64,000 nt of DNA from Rugamonas brunnea (GTDB taxonomy: Bacteria > Pseudomonadota > Gammaproteobacteria > Burkholderiales > Burkholderiaceae_D): assembly GCF_014042345.1 (NCBI RefSeq), contig NZ_JACEZT010000007.1:186001-250000 (forward strand). The letters are read 5' to 3'. The position numbers and the translations under genes were made by a program. The number at the start of each line of letters is the position of its first letter. The stretch's first letter is position 1. This document shows positions 54,128-62,230 of the stretch, in pieces. The notes under the pieces were generated by a model. The model worked only from the letters and a program-made list of their open reading frames with translations. It was not told the DNA's origin and searched no databases.

Positions 54128-54279
54128 GCTTCGATGGTGCTGCTAACGTAGCCTTGTGACTCGCGCTCCAAACGCGAACTGCAAGTCTGTTCGACCGCGC
54201 GTTCGACTGCGATTACCCCGCCGCAACGGGGCATTCCGCCATTCCAACCCACGCAGCACTGACACCATTCGAGGCATTC

Positions 54280-54963
54280 ATGTATCCATTTCAGCAAACC
54301 GTCACCCCCGCCGCCAAAACGCACCTGGAGGCACAACTGTCGTACTTCAACGACTTTTCCAAATCCCTGTTCCGCACCATGCAGCAATACAGCGACCTGA
54401 ACCTGCAACTGGCCCAGACCATGCTTGAGGAAGGCAGCGTCGCAGGCCAGCAGATGTTGACGGCCAATCGTCCAGCCGAAGTGCTGGCCGCCGCGGCCGC
54501 CCACGCCCAGCCGGCCGCCGAGAAGCTGCGCGCCTACCAGCAGCATGTGTCGCGCATCGCCGCCGACACCCACGTGGACCTGGCCAAGGTGGCCGAGGAA
54601 CACGTGGCGGAAACCAGCCGCACGGCCAAGGCCCTGGCCGACGAGGTGGCCCGGGTGGCCACCGAGGAAACGGAGAAGACCATGCGCAACCAGCAGGACG
54701 CGATGCGCAAGTTCACCGATCCGTTCGAACGGCTGGCCGACCAGGGCATGCGCCAGGCTGCGCGCGGCAATGAAATGCGCGGCTCGTCCACGCTGCAGAG
54801 CGCCCATGGCGATGGCATGGAAGGGCGCGAGTCGCAAGCGGGCATGCAGGGCGGCGGCACGACGGGCGCCGGCATGCATCAGGGCGGCACGTCCACGCCT
54901 GGCATGCATCAGGGCGCACCGTCCACCACCGCCGGCAAACCGGGCGCACGCAAGGAAACCTAA
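54280..54963 (+). CDS. Phasin-family PHA granule protein
   Basis: The 227-residue protein's first ~150 residues form amphipathic, Ala/Gln-rich helices (YFNDFSKSLFRTMQQYSDLNLQLAQTMLEE, EKLRAYQQHVSRIAADTHVDLAK) of the phasin_2 type, which coat PHA granules. The remaining ~75 residues are Gly/Met/His/Thr-rich repeats. It was identified by pattern plus the FNR-type box it shares with phaC, 29 kb away. The ribosome site GAGG precedes ATG 54280. Confidence 0.85.
   Translation: MYPFQQTVTPAAKTHLEAQLSYFNDFSKSLFRTMQQYSDLNLQLAQTMLEEGSVAGQQMLTANRPAEVLAAAAAHAQPAAEKLRAYQQHVSRIAADTHVDLAKVAEEHVAETSRTAKALADEVARVATEETEKTMRNQQDAMRKFTDPFERLADQGMRQAARGNEMRGSSTLQSAHGDGMEGRESQAGMQGGGTTGAGMHQGGTSTPGMHQGAPSTTAGKPGARKET
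54841..54930 (+). repeat. Three 30-bp repeats in the phasin tail
   Basis: Units start at 54841, 54871 and 54901 with GGCATGCA. They encode GMQGGGTTGA, GMHQGGTSTP and GMHQGAPSTT, ten residues each. This low-complexity tail is outside the helical phasin domain. Confidence 0.85.
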
Positions 54964-55053
54964 GTTCCCGGCCCTTTGGTCAGGCCCGTGGCCCGGATGG
55001 CACGGGCCTGGCCTGGCTGTGCGCGGCAGCACGCGGCCGCCCCATGAGGCGGC

Positions 55054-55938
55054 TCAGGGCGTCTCGCGCAGCCAGTCCATGATGTGGCGTGCCACTGTCT
55101 CCGGTTGTTCGCGCTGGGGGAAGTGACCGGCGCCGGCCAGCACGATGCGCTGGTACGGTGCGGAAAACAGGTGTTCCTTGTGCGCCGAGGTGGCGATGCC
55201 GTTGGCGCCATCCTGTTCGCCATGGAGCAGCAGCGTGGGCACGGTGATGACGCTGCTGTTGCGCAGCGCCGCTTCCTGTGGCGCGTAGTAGGGATCGCCG
55301 GCCGCGAAGCCCCAGCGGTGACGGTAGGAATGCACGGTCACGGCGGGCCAGTCCGGGTTGTCGAATGAGTGCGCCGTGCTGCGGAATTCGGCCTGGGTGA
55401 ATTGCCAGTCCGGCGCCCACGTCTGCCACAGCAGGCAGGCCAGTTCGCGCCGCTCCTTGCGCACGGCGTCCGCGCCCCGTTCCGTGGCCATGTACCAGTG
55501 ATACCAGTAGTTGCGCGCCTGCTCCAGGCTCAGCGCCTGGCTGGCGTCGTTGGTGCCCCAGCCCACGGACAGCGCGATGCAGCGCTTCACCCGTTGCGGC
55601 GCCAGCAGGGCCGCGTTGTAGGCGGCGCGCGCGCCCCAGTCGTGGCCGATGATGGTGAACGGCGGCAGGCGCAGGGCGTCGGCCAGGTCCAATGCATCCT
55701 GGGCCAGCGCGCTGAGCTGACCGCTGCGGGGCGTGTGCGGATCGAGGAAGCGGGTCTCGCCGGTGCCGCGCAGGAAGGGCACCACGATGCGATAGCCGAC
55801 GCTGGCCAGCGCAGGAATCAACGGGTCCCAGGTGTGGATATCGTCGGGCCAGCCGTGCAGCAGCATCAGGGGCTCGCCGTCCGGCATGCCATGCTCGCGG
55901 TAGCCGATCCGCAGTCGTTCCGTGTTGATGAATTCCAT
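55054..55938 (-). CDS. Alpha/beta-fold hydrolase (epoxide hydrolase/haloalkane dehalogenase type)
   Basis: The 294-residue enzyme has the oxyanion motif LLHGWPDD, the nucleophile in IIGHDWGARAAYN (Asp, so epoxide-hydrolase/dehalogenase-like rather than an esterase) and His in AGAGHFPQREQPE. No signal peptide is seen, so it is cytoplasmic. Substrate cannot be inferred. The neighbouring genes give no clue. Confidence 0.88.
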   Translation of the reverse strand: MEFINTERLRIGYREHGMPDGEPLMLLHGWPDDIHTWDPLIPALASVGYRIVVPFLRGTGETRFLDPHTPRSGQLSALAQDALDLADALRLPPFTIIGHDWGARAAYNAALLAPQRVKRCIALSVGWGTNDASQALSLEQARNYWYHWYMATERGADAVRKERRELACLLWQTWAPDWQFTQAEFRSTAHSFDNPDWPAVTVHSYRHRWGFAAGDPYYAPQEAALRNSSVITVPTLLLHGEQDGANGIATSAHKEHLFSAPYQRIVLAGAGHFPQREQPETVARHIMDWLRETP

Positions 55939-56154
55939 CGCGTTCTCCGCTCAAGGGGACAGGCCGTGGCTGCTGGATGCCGGGCACGGGCCGCTTATTC
56001 ATTGCCGCCTCATCGCCGCCTATTGCTGCCCCATTGCCGCCATATCATAGCGATCATACCGATACTTGCGTTTGCTTCATAGCCGCTGGCGGCGGCGCAC
56101 GCCGATTTCTGCTACGCTTGCAGCTATTCCCTGTCAATTCACAAGGCACTTGCC

Positions 56155-56607
56155 ATGACTGCTGAATCGAGCCCATCCCTGCACATCGTTTGTCCGCATT
56201 GCGACGCCGTCAACCGCGTGCCGGCCGCGCGCCTGCGCCAGCAGCCCGTGTGCGGCAAGTGTCAGGCGGCCCTGTTCAGCGGCCAGCCGCTGGAGCTCCC
56301 AGCGGCCCGTTTCCTCAAGCATATCGAGCGCAGCGACATACCCGTGCTGGTCGATTTCTGGGCGCCGTGGTGCGGGCCGTGCCGGTCCATGGCGCCGCAC
56401 TTCGCGCAGGCGACGCAGCGGCTGGAACCGGCTTTTCGCGTCGTCAAGCTCAACACGGAGGAGGCGCAGGAACTGGCGGCGCGCTATGCGATCCGCAGCA
56501 TCCCCACGCTGGCGCTGTTTCAACAAGGGCGGGAGGTGGCGCGCCAGCCCGGCGCAATGGACGCGGCCAACATCGTGAGCTGGGCGACCCAGCATCAACG
56601 CCGCTAA
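56155..56607 (+). CDS. trxC: Thioredoxin 2 (TrxC)
   Basis: This 150-residue protein has an N-terminal zinc module (Cys13, Cys16, Cys33, Cys36) followed by a thioredoxin fold with active site WCGPC (Cys73/Cys76) and the cis-Pro IRSIPTL segment. TrxC reduces disulfides and is usually induced by oxidative stress. The upstream 216-bp gap shows no clear OxyR site to my eye. Confidence 0.94.
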   Translation: MTAESSPSLHIVCPHCDAVNRVPAARLRQQPVCGKCQAALFSGQPLELPAARFLKHIERSDIPVLVDFWAPWCGPCRSMAPHFAQATQRLEPAFRVVKLNTEEAQELAARYAIRSIPTLALFQQGREVARQPGAMDAANIVSWATQHQRR

Positions 56608-56664
56608 CACGAGCGCGGCCACGGGGACCGCCGACGCCGCGATCGAGGGCGGGTCAGTAAATGT

Positions 56665-57468
56665 TCAGGCCGGTCCGGTGCAATCGTCGCCCACCACAGC
56701 CGCCATGACCGGATAAGCGTACAGTCTGCCGCCACGCGCCAGGCCGAGCGCGGCGCGCTCATCGGTAGCCGGCGCCGCTGTCGGTGCAGTGGCTAACTTC
56801 GTGGCTAACTCCGTGGCGAGTTCCGTCGTCAGTTCATTGGCCAGTTCATTGGCCAGTTCATTGGCCAGTGCCTCCCCCAGCGCCATGGCCGGGTCGCCAT
56901 GCCAGATTGCCTTCAGGCCACCCATGCGCAGGTAGTTTTCCGGCCCCGGCGCAAATACGGGATTGCTGAGCGCCAGTTCCGCCAACGTCGCTTCCGGCAC
57001 TTTGGCAATGCGCGCCATGGCGGACAGGCCCATCACGCGGATGGTAGCGTCGGGCAGGGCATAGCAGGCATCGGCCATCAGGCCACTGCTGACAAAACCG
57101 CCCGACAGCGCCTGGTCATACACCAGCGCGATGATGCGATGGCCGCGCTGGCGCGCCAGTTCCAGGCATTTTCCCAGATGCGCCATGTAGCGCTGGATGC
57201 CCAGCATTTCGTCGCGATGGCGCAGGCGCTGGCCCATGGTGTCCACCAGCAGCACAATGGGGCGGCCCGGCGCCTCGCGTACCGTGCGCAGCACGGCTTG
57301 CGCTTGCGCCAGCGCGAGCTCGACCCCGATCGCCGCGTGGTGCGCGGTGCCGACCACGGCCACCGTCCGGCCATCCACTTGCGCCGTACCGCTCAGGAAA
57401 TCGTCATGTTCCGTGATCGCGTGCCCTTGCGGGAACAGGGTCGCAGCCAGTGCGGTCCACGTCATCAT
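56665..57468 (-). CDS. mdcE: Malonate decarboxylase gamma subunit (MdcE-like), repeat-bearing
   Basis: The 267-residue protein matches the biotin-independent malonate decarboxylase gamma subunit, a crotonase-like fold (VVGTAHHAAIGVELALAQA, LVYDQALSGGFVSSGLMADACYALPDATIRVMG, ALSNPVFAPGPENYLRMGGL). With MdcD it decarboxylates the malonyl group carried on the ACP subunit. A stretch of LANELANELANELTTELATELATK-type tetrapeptides near the C-terminus is an insertion made by a 12-bp repeat. Its start overlaps mdcD (ATGA). Confidence 0.88.
   Translation of the reverse strand: MMTWTALAATLFPQGHAITEHDDFLSGTAQVDGRTVAVVGTAHHAAIGVELALAQAQAVLRTVREAPGRPIVLLVDTMGQRLRHRDEMLGIQRYMAHLGKCLELARQRGHRIIALVYDQALSGGFVSSGLMADACYALPDATIRVMGLSAMARIAKVPEATLAELALSNPVFAPGPENYLRMGGLKAIWHGDPAMALGEALANELANELANELTTELATELATKLATAPTAAPATDERAALGLARGGRLYAYPVMAAVVGDDCTGPA
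56790..56873. repeat. 12-bp tandem repeat inside mdcE
   Basis: Seven 12-bp units, from TGGCTAACTTCG to TGGCCAGTGCCT, run from 56790. Three consecutive units are near identical (TGGCCAGTTCAT). In protein this gives a four-residue LANE/LATE period. Confidence 0.9.
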
Positions 57469-58361
57469 GGCGTTCCCAGCCGGTATGGCACAGTGGCGTC
57501 GACGAAGGCGGGCGCGGCCAGCGACGGCAGGTGGTGCGCGTCCGGTATGCCGAGCGCCTGCCAGATGTCGAGCGGGTCGCGCAGTGTGCCAAAGCGTTCG
57601 ATCCGGCTGGCCAGCAACTGCTGCTCGTGTTCCAGCGCGTCGAGCGTGAGCGCTACGGGCGCGCCGGTGCAGATGGCCAGCGCCTCCAGCGCCGCCAGGC
57701 GGAATGCGGCCAGATCGTCGGCCACCAGCACCTGGCAGTCGCCGAGCAGATAGCGGTGTTTGCCGCCCGTGGTGCGCCACACCAGGTCGCGGTCGCGCGG
57801 GTCGAATTCCGCGCGTCCGTTGCTGCTGGCGATCACCTCCGGTCCCGACATGGCCAGCCGCGCCTCGGCCGACATCACCACCACGTTGGCGCAGCAGGCG
57901 ATGATGCCCATGCCGCCGAAGGCGCCGTTGGCGCCACCGACCAGCGCCACCACGGGCACGCCGGCGGCGCGCGCGTCGAGCAGGGCGCGCATCACTTCGG
58001 ACACGGCGATCAGCCCGGCGTTCGCTTCCTGCAGGCGCACGCCACCCGACTCGATCAGCAGCACCACGGCCGCCACCCGGTCGCGGGCTGCGCGGCGCAG
58101 CAGACCGGTCAGCCGGGCGCCATGTACCTCGCCCACGGCGCCGCCCAGGAAGTTTCCATCCTGGGCGGCCGTGTAGACGGTCTCCCCGTTCAGCGTCGCG
58201 CGGCCGATGGCCACGCCGTCACCGGCTGCGGCCGGGAGGTTGAAGCGGGCCAGGTGCGGGCTGGTCGTGGGCGTTCCCGGCGTATCGAATGCTTCGAAAC
58301 TGTCCGGGTCGAACACGCCACGCAGGCGTTCATGCACGGTCGCTGCCAGATAGCTGCTCAT
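57465..58361 (-). CDS. mdcD: Malonate decarboxylase beta subunit (MdcD-like)
   Basis: The 298-residue carboxyltransferase-like protein has VVLLIESGGVRLQEANAGLIAVSEVMRALLDAR, the GGMGIIACCANVVVMSAEARLAMSGPEVI segment and a C-terminal DPLDIWQALG typical of MdcD. It works with MdcE on malonyl-S-ACP. No mdcA, mdcC, mdcB or mdcG gene lies upstream; that region holds a repeat array and then a gene on the other strand. The pair therefore appears separated from the rest of the complex. Confidence 0.9.
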   Translation of the reverse strand: MSSYLAATVHERLRGVFDPDSFEAFDTPGTPTTSPHLARFNLPAAAGDGVAIGRATLNGETVYTAAQDGNFLGGAVGEVHGARLTGLLRRAARDRVAAVVLLIESGGVRLQEANAGLIAVSEVMRALLDARAAGVPVVALVGGANGAFGGMGIIACCANVVVMSAEARLAMSGPEVIASSNGRAEFDPRDRDLVWRTTGGKHRYLLGDCQVLVADDLAAFRLAALEALAICTGAPVALTLDALEHEQQLLASRIERFGTLRDPLDIWQALGIPDAHHLPSLAAPAFVDATVPYRLGTP

Positions 58362-58464
58362 GGCGCCGCTTCCGGCAGGACAAGCGCCGCCAGGCGTGGG
58401 TGGTTGGCGCGGTGGATGGGGAGCGAAGGCGCGATGGGCGGTCGGTACATGGTGACGATAAACG

Positions 58465-58536
58465 TGGCAAACAGCGTGGCTATCAGCGTGGCCATAAGCC
58501 TGGCGATCAGCGAGGATATAAGCATGGCTATAATAC
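58465..58536. repeat. 12-bp tandem repeat upstream of mdcD
   Basis: Six 12-bp units begin at 58465 (TGGCAAACAGCG, TGGCTATCAGCG, TGGCCATAAGCC, TGGCGATCAGCG and two more). The period and TGGC opening are the same as in the repeat inside mdcE. It occupies most of the 58362-58604 gap, where no gene is credible. Confidence 0.8.
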
Positions 58537-58604
58537 CAGCGACGCTGCCGGTGCTGCCGGCGGCCGTCGCGCACGCCGGCGCCATCCGGTGCAGAGGAGG
58601 CAAA

Positions 58605-59186
58605 ATGAGCCGCGTTCCCATGTTCGGTGTGGTCCTGCTGGTCGCGGTGGGCGCCGTGCTGCTGGCGCCGTTGCCGCTGCCGCCTGCCTCCGTGCGCACC
58701 AGCGTCGCGATCGCCCGCAGCCCCGGCGCCGTGTTCGACTACGTGACCACGCCGGGCAACTGGCCGCGCTGGCATCCGTCGTCGCTGGCCGTGGCCGGGG
58801 CGACCGATCATTCCTTGCGGGTGGGCGAGGTGGTGGATGAGGACTTCATCGTGGCCGGTTACCAGGGGCGGGTGCGCTGGACGGTGGTGCAGCGGCAGGT
58901 GCCCGAGCGCTGGGCCATCGCGGGCAAGATCGAGGATGGCGGCAGCGGCAAGGTCAGCTACCGGCTTACGGCGGTCGACGGCGGCACGCTGTTCGAGCGT
59001 GAATTCGATTATGCGCGGCCCAACCTGCTGTTCCTGCTGGCCGACCAGTTGCGGGTGCGGCGCCAGGTGACGGCCGAATCGGCCGAAGCGCTGCGGCGCC
59101 TGAAGGCGGTGCTGGAAGGATTGGCGCCCGCGCCCCGCATGGCCGGGCCGGACCGGCGGGCTGCCGCCGCTGTCCCAGCCTCGTGA
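58605..59186 (+). CDS. SRPBCC-family (START-like) protein with N-terminal anchor
   Basis: The 193-residue protein has one hydrophobic N-terminal helix (GVVLLVAVGAVLLAPLPL) then a polyketide cyclase/dehydrase-like SRPBCC domain (SVAIARSPGAVFDYVTTPGNWPRWHPSS, YQGRVRWTVVQRQVPERWAI). It probably binds a hydrophobic ligand at the membrane. A strong ribosome site, GAGGAGG, precedes the ATG. The C-terminus ends in Ala/Arg-rich low complexity. The ligand is unknown. Confidence 0.82.
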   Translation: MSRVPMFGVVLLVAVGAVLLAPLPLPPASVRTSVAIARSPGAVFDYVTTPGNWPRWHPSSLAVAGATDHSLRVGEVVDEDFIVAGYQGRVRWTVVQRQVPERWAIAGKIEDGGSGKVSYRLTAVDGGTLFEREFDYARPNLLFLLADQLRVRRQVTAESAEALRRLKAVLEGLAPAPRMAGPDRRAAAAVPAS

Positions 59187-59267
59187 ACCGTGCGGCTGCG
59201 GGCGGCAGTCGGCGTGCCGGCCTCGTGAAACCGGCGGCGGCGGGCCGCGCCCCACGAGCGTACGCGA

Positions 59268-59717
59268 TCAGGGGCGGCGTTGCAGGATGACGGGAACGCC
59301 TTCGGCCGGCGGCGCGGCGCCGGGCAGCATGTCCTGCAAGGTCAGGCGGTCGAGCACATCGAGGTAGGCGCGGGTGGCCTGGCCCAGGGCGGACTTGAGG
59401 CGGCAATCGCCGGTCAGCGGGCAGGTGTTGTGGTCCCGGTCGAAACATTCGGCCATGTAGAAATCCGTTTCCGTGTCCCGGATCAGCTGGCCGATGTTGA
59501 TGTCCTTGGGCTCGCGGCCCAGCCGCAGCCCGCCGTTGCGCCCGCGCACCGTTTCCACCAGGCCGGACTGGCCCAGCTGGTACACCACCTTCATCAGGTG
59601 GTTCTTGGAAATCGCATGCACGTCGGCGATGTCCTGGATGGTGACCAGGCGATCCCGATGGGCGCTCAGGTAGAGCAGCGTGCGCAGCGTGTAATCGGTG
59701 AAGGAAGTCAGTCGCAT
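59268..59717 (-). CDS. nsrR: Rrf2-family regulator, NsrR-type
   Basis: The 149-residue iron-sulfur regulator starts MRLTSFTDYTLRTLLYLS with a winged helix (NHLMKVVYQLGQSGLVETVRGRNGGLRL). The cluster cysteines are Cys91, Cys99 and Cys105 (ECFDRDHNTCPLTGDC). NsrR senses nitric oxide and usually represses hmp, nor or similar genes. None of these is in the window, so it acts elsewhere. It is divergent from a small hypothetical gene. Confidence 0.88.
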   Translation of the reverse strand: MRLTSFTDYTLRTLLYLSAHRDRLVTIQDIADVHAISKNHLMKVVYQLGQSGLVETVRGRNGGLRLGREPKDINIGQLIRDTETDFYMAECFDRDHNTCPLTGDCRLKSALGQATRAYLDVLDRLTLQDMLPGAAPPAEGVPVILQRRP

Positions 59718-59961
59718 CGTTGTTTCCGTGGTGGCAGGGCGGACGAGGTCGGCCCTTGCAAATTGCTATTCTACTTGCTGGCCGGCCCACAAGGGAACTA
59801 CACCCAGCGCTGCTGTCGCCGCGCATGATGGCGCGCATGATTGCGGGTACGACCGCGCGCATGATTACGTTATGATGGTCGCATCGCCATCCGGCCTGTG
59901 CGCGCGCCGGTATGGCAGGCAGCTTGCCACAGATTGAACCGTTATCACAAGCGGAGGAATG

Positions 59962-60210
59962 ATGGACAACAGTGATCAGCGCCGGCAGTTTGTCGGTGAA
60001 TTGTGGCGCCGCTTCGAGGCGTTGCAGCAATGGGCCATCGACAACTGGCCCGACACCCAGCATCCCTTGTCGAGCGCCGATTTCGTGGAAGCGCGCAAGG
60101 AAATCCTGGCCCTGGCCGACGCGCGCCATCCGGTGCCGGGCCGCCATGTGCCGGAGCCATCCGAAGGCGGACCGCAGTACGAGGACGTGACGCCGACGCC
60201 GTGGCCCTGA
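59962..60210 (+). CDS. Small hypothetical protein
   Basis: This 82-residue acidic soluble protein starts MDNSDQRRQFVGELWRRFEAL and contains a helix-rich N-terminal half and a Pro-rich tail (GRHVPEPSEGG...VTPTPWP). ATG 59962 is preferred over 59959 because the ribosome site GCGGAGG ends five bases before it. No family is recognised. It follows a 244-bp gap from the NsrR start that contains no gene. Confidence 0.6.
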   Translation: MDNSDQRRQFVGELWRRFEALQQWAIDNWPDTQHPLSSADFVEARKEILALADARHPVPGRHVPEPSEGGPQYEDVTPTPWP

Positions 60211-60216
60211 GCGCCG

Positions 60217-61395
60217 TCAATGTGCAGGCTGGGCCGGCCGGCCCAGCATCCACGCTGCCAGGCTGGCCACCAGTCCGGTCAGCACGCCGCAGGCGAGCTT
60301 GAACGCGCTGTCGAACAGCAGCGGCGCCACCAGTCCGGACACCAGGGCGAACAGCAGCATCTGGATGAACGATTGCATGGACGAGGCCAGGCCGCGGTTG
60401 TCCGGAAAATGGTTGAGCGCCATCATGGTCAAGGGCGGCATGGCCAGCGCCAGCGCGAACGAATAGACGAACAGCGGCAGCACGGCCCAGGGCACGGCGG
60501 CCGCGTAGCAATAGTTGTAGCCCACATTGGCCGCCGCCGACAAGGCCATCAGCCCGTAGCCGAGCCAGACCAGCGTGCGCGGCGCGTAGCGGTGCGCGAA
60601 TTTGGCGGCCAGCGCCGAACCGACCACCATGCCGCTGATGAGCGGAACGAACAGCCAGGCGAAAGCCGTCTCCGGCAAATGCAGGATGTCGATGACGAAA
60701 TAGGCGGCCGAGCCGATGTACAGCGCGAAGCCGCCGAAACTGAGGCCGATGGCGACCGATAGCAGCAGGAACTGGCGGTGGCACAGCACTTTCCAGTAGT
60801 TGGCCGCGATCGCGCCCAGATGGAAGGGGTGGCGCGACTGTACCGGCAAGCTTTCCGGCAGCGCCCGCTGCACGGCCACGAACATCAGTGCGCCAAAGCC
60901 GGCCAGGAACCAGAAGATGGCGCGCCAGCCCAGGCTCACCTGCATCCAGCCGCCCAGCACGGGTGCGATGGCGGGCGCCAGCCCGAACACCATCATCACA
61001 TGCGACAGGATTTTTTGCGCCTCGGCGCCCTCGAAGCGGTCTTGTACGATGGCCCGGCCCACGACCGAGCCGGCGCCCGCCGCCAGGCCCTGCAATGCAC
61101 GGCACACCAGCAGCACGCCCAGCGTGGGCGCCAGCGCGCCGCCGATGGAGGCGGCGATATACAGCAGCAGCGAGGCCAGGATCACGGGACGGCGGCCGAA
61201 CGAGTCCGACAGGGTGCCGTAAAACAGCATCATGGCCGCAAAGCAAAACATGAACAGACTCAGCGTTTGCTGGATGGCAAGCGGCGTCGTGTCGAAATCG
61301 CGCGTAATGGCAGGGAAAGACGGAAGATAGGTGTCGATCGCCAGTGGTCCGACCATGGTCAGGCCGGCCAGCAGCAAGGTGAGCAGGATATGCAT
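60217..61395 (-). CDS. Bcr/CflA-family MFS drug exporter
   Basis: This 392-residue protein has twelve helices. The MFS family signature DSFGRRPVILASLLLY (loop 2-3) and the Bcr/CflA motif LQGLAAGAGSVVGRAIVQDRF are visible. It exports drugs or small metabolites by proton antiport. ATG 61395 has AAGAAG upstream. An inverted repeat ATCGA-N5-TCGAT lies about 85 bp upstream of its start and may be an operator. Confidence 0.9.
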   Translation of the reverse strand: MHILLTLLLAGLTMVGPLAIDTYLPSFPAITRDFDTTPLAIQQTLSLFMFCFAAMMLFYGTLSDSFGRRPVILASLLLYIAASIGGALAPTLGVLLVCRALQGLAAGAGSVVGRAIVQDRFEGAEAQKILSHVMMVFGLAPAIAPVLGGWMQVSLGWRAIFWFLAGFGALMFVAVQRALPESLPVQSRHPFHLGAIAANYWKVLCHRQFLLLSVAIGLSFGGFALYIGSAAYFVIDILHLPETAFAWLFVPLISGMVVGSALAAKFAHRYAPRTLVWLGYGLMALSAAANVGYNYCYAAAVPWAVLPLFVYSFALALAMPPLTMMALNHFPDNRGLASSMQSFIQMLLFALVSGLVAPLLFDSAFKLACGVLTGLVASLAAWMLGRPAQPAH

Positions 61396-61607
61396 GGCGT
61401 ACTTCTTGTTCGTTGGAACGGTATTTTACGCCAGCCCGACCGCGACCGTGCTGCGCAGGCTGTGGCGGCAGGATAATCGATTTTTTCGATACTAACCGGG
61501 GATATTTTGAGTTTTACATCGAATCTCCGGCACCGCATAATCTCTGTCACAGATGAGTTGTGCCGCCACGGCCGCTCCCCCATCGCTTGCCCAACCTGGA
61601 GTTTTAG

Positions 61608-62174
61608 ATGAAAAAGTTAGTCGCCCTGTTGTTCGCCGCCGGTTTCTCCATGGCCGCCTCGGCCACCCCGGAAACCTTCGTCATGGACGGCACCCACACC
61701 TTCTCGCGTTTCGAATACAGCCACTTCGGCTATTCGACGCAGGCTAGCCGTTTTGACAGCACCACGGGCAAGATTGTGCTGGACCGCGCGGCCAAGACGG
61801 GTTCGGTGGACGTGACCATCGACGCCAAGTCCGTCAACACCGGCTATCCGACCTTCAACGGCCACCTGCAGGGCGAAGATTTCCTGGATACGGCCAAGTA
61901 CCCCGTCATCACCTACAAGTCCACCAAGTTCAATTTTGACGGCGACAAGCTGGCTTCCGTCGACGGCAACCTGACCATCAAGGGCGTGACCAAGCCCGTC
62001 ACGCTGACGGTGACGTCGTTCATGTGCATGCCGCACCCGATGATGAAGAAGGAAGCGTGCGGCGCCAATGCCGTCGCCAAGATCAAGCGTACCGAGTTCA
62101 ACGCCGGCAAATATGCGCCTTACGTCGGTGATGATGTGACGCTGACGTTTGCCGTCGAAGCCGTCAAGGAATAA
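61608..62174 (+). CDS. yceI: YceI-family periplasmic protein
   Basis: The 188-residue protein has a signal peptide (MKKLVALLFAAGFSMAASA) and an extended lipocalin-like YceI fold (FVMDGTHTFSRFEYSHFGYSTQASRFDSTTGKI, then KSTKFNFDGDKLASVDGNLTIKGVTKPVTLTV). YceI proteins bind long-chain isoprenoids such as ubiquinone or its precursors. ATG 61608 follows CTGGAG. The convergent chromate transporter gene and a shared hairpin lie downstream. Confidence 0.93.
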   Translation: MKKLVALLFAAGFSMAASATPETFVMDGTHTFSRFEYSHFGYSTQASRFDSTTGKIVLDRAAKTGSVDVTIDAKSVNTGYPTFNGHLQGEDFLDTAKYPVITYKSTKFNFDGDKLASVDGNLTIKGVTKPVTLTVTSFMCMPHPMMKKEACGANAVAKIKRTEFNAGKYAPYVGDDVTLTFAVEAVKE

Positions 62175-62196
62175 GCGGCCAGGACTGCAGGATCGA

Positions 62197-62215
62197 GGGC
62201 GCCCGCGAGGCGCCC
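62197..62215. terminator. Bidirectional hairpin between yceI and the chromate transporter
   Basis: GGGCGCC-CGCGA-GGCGCCC is a 7-bp GC stem in the gap between two convergent genes. A short TTGTC tract follows on the yceI side, so the termination strength is uncertain. Confidence 0.6.
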
Positions 62216-62230
62216 TTGTCATTTGTGGCC

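Noticed and set aside
59931..59950. Fourth FNR-type box near TTGAACCGTTATCA
   Set aside because: The half sites match poorly (TTGAA and TATCA) and there is no properly placed -10.
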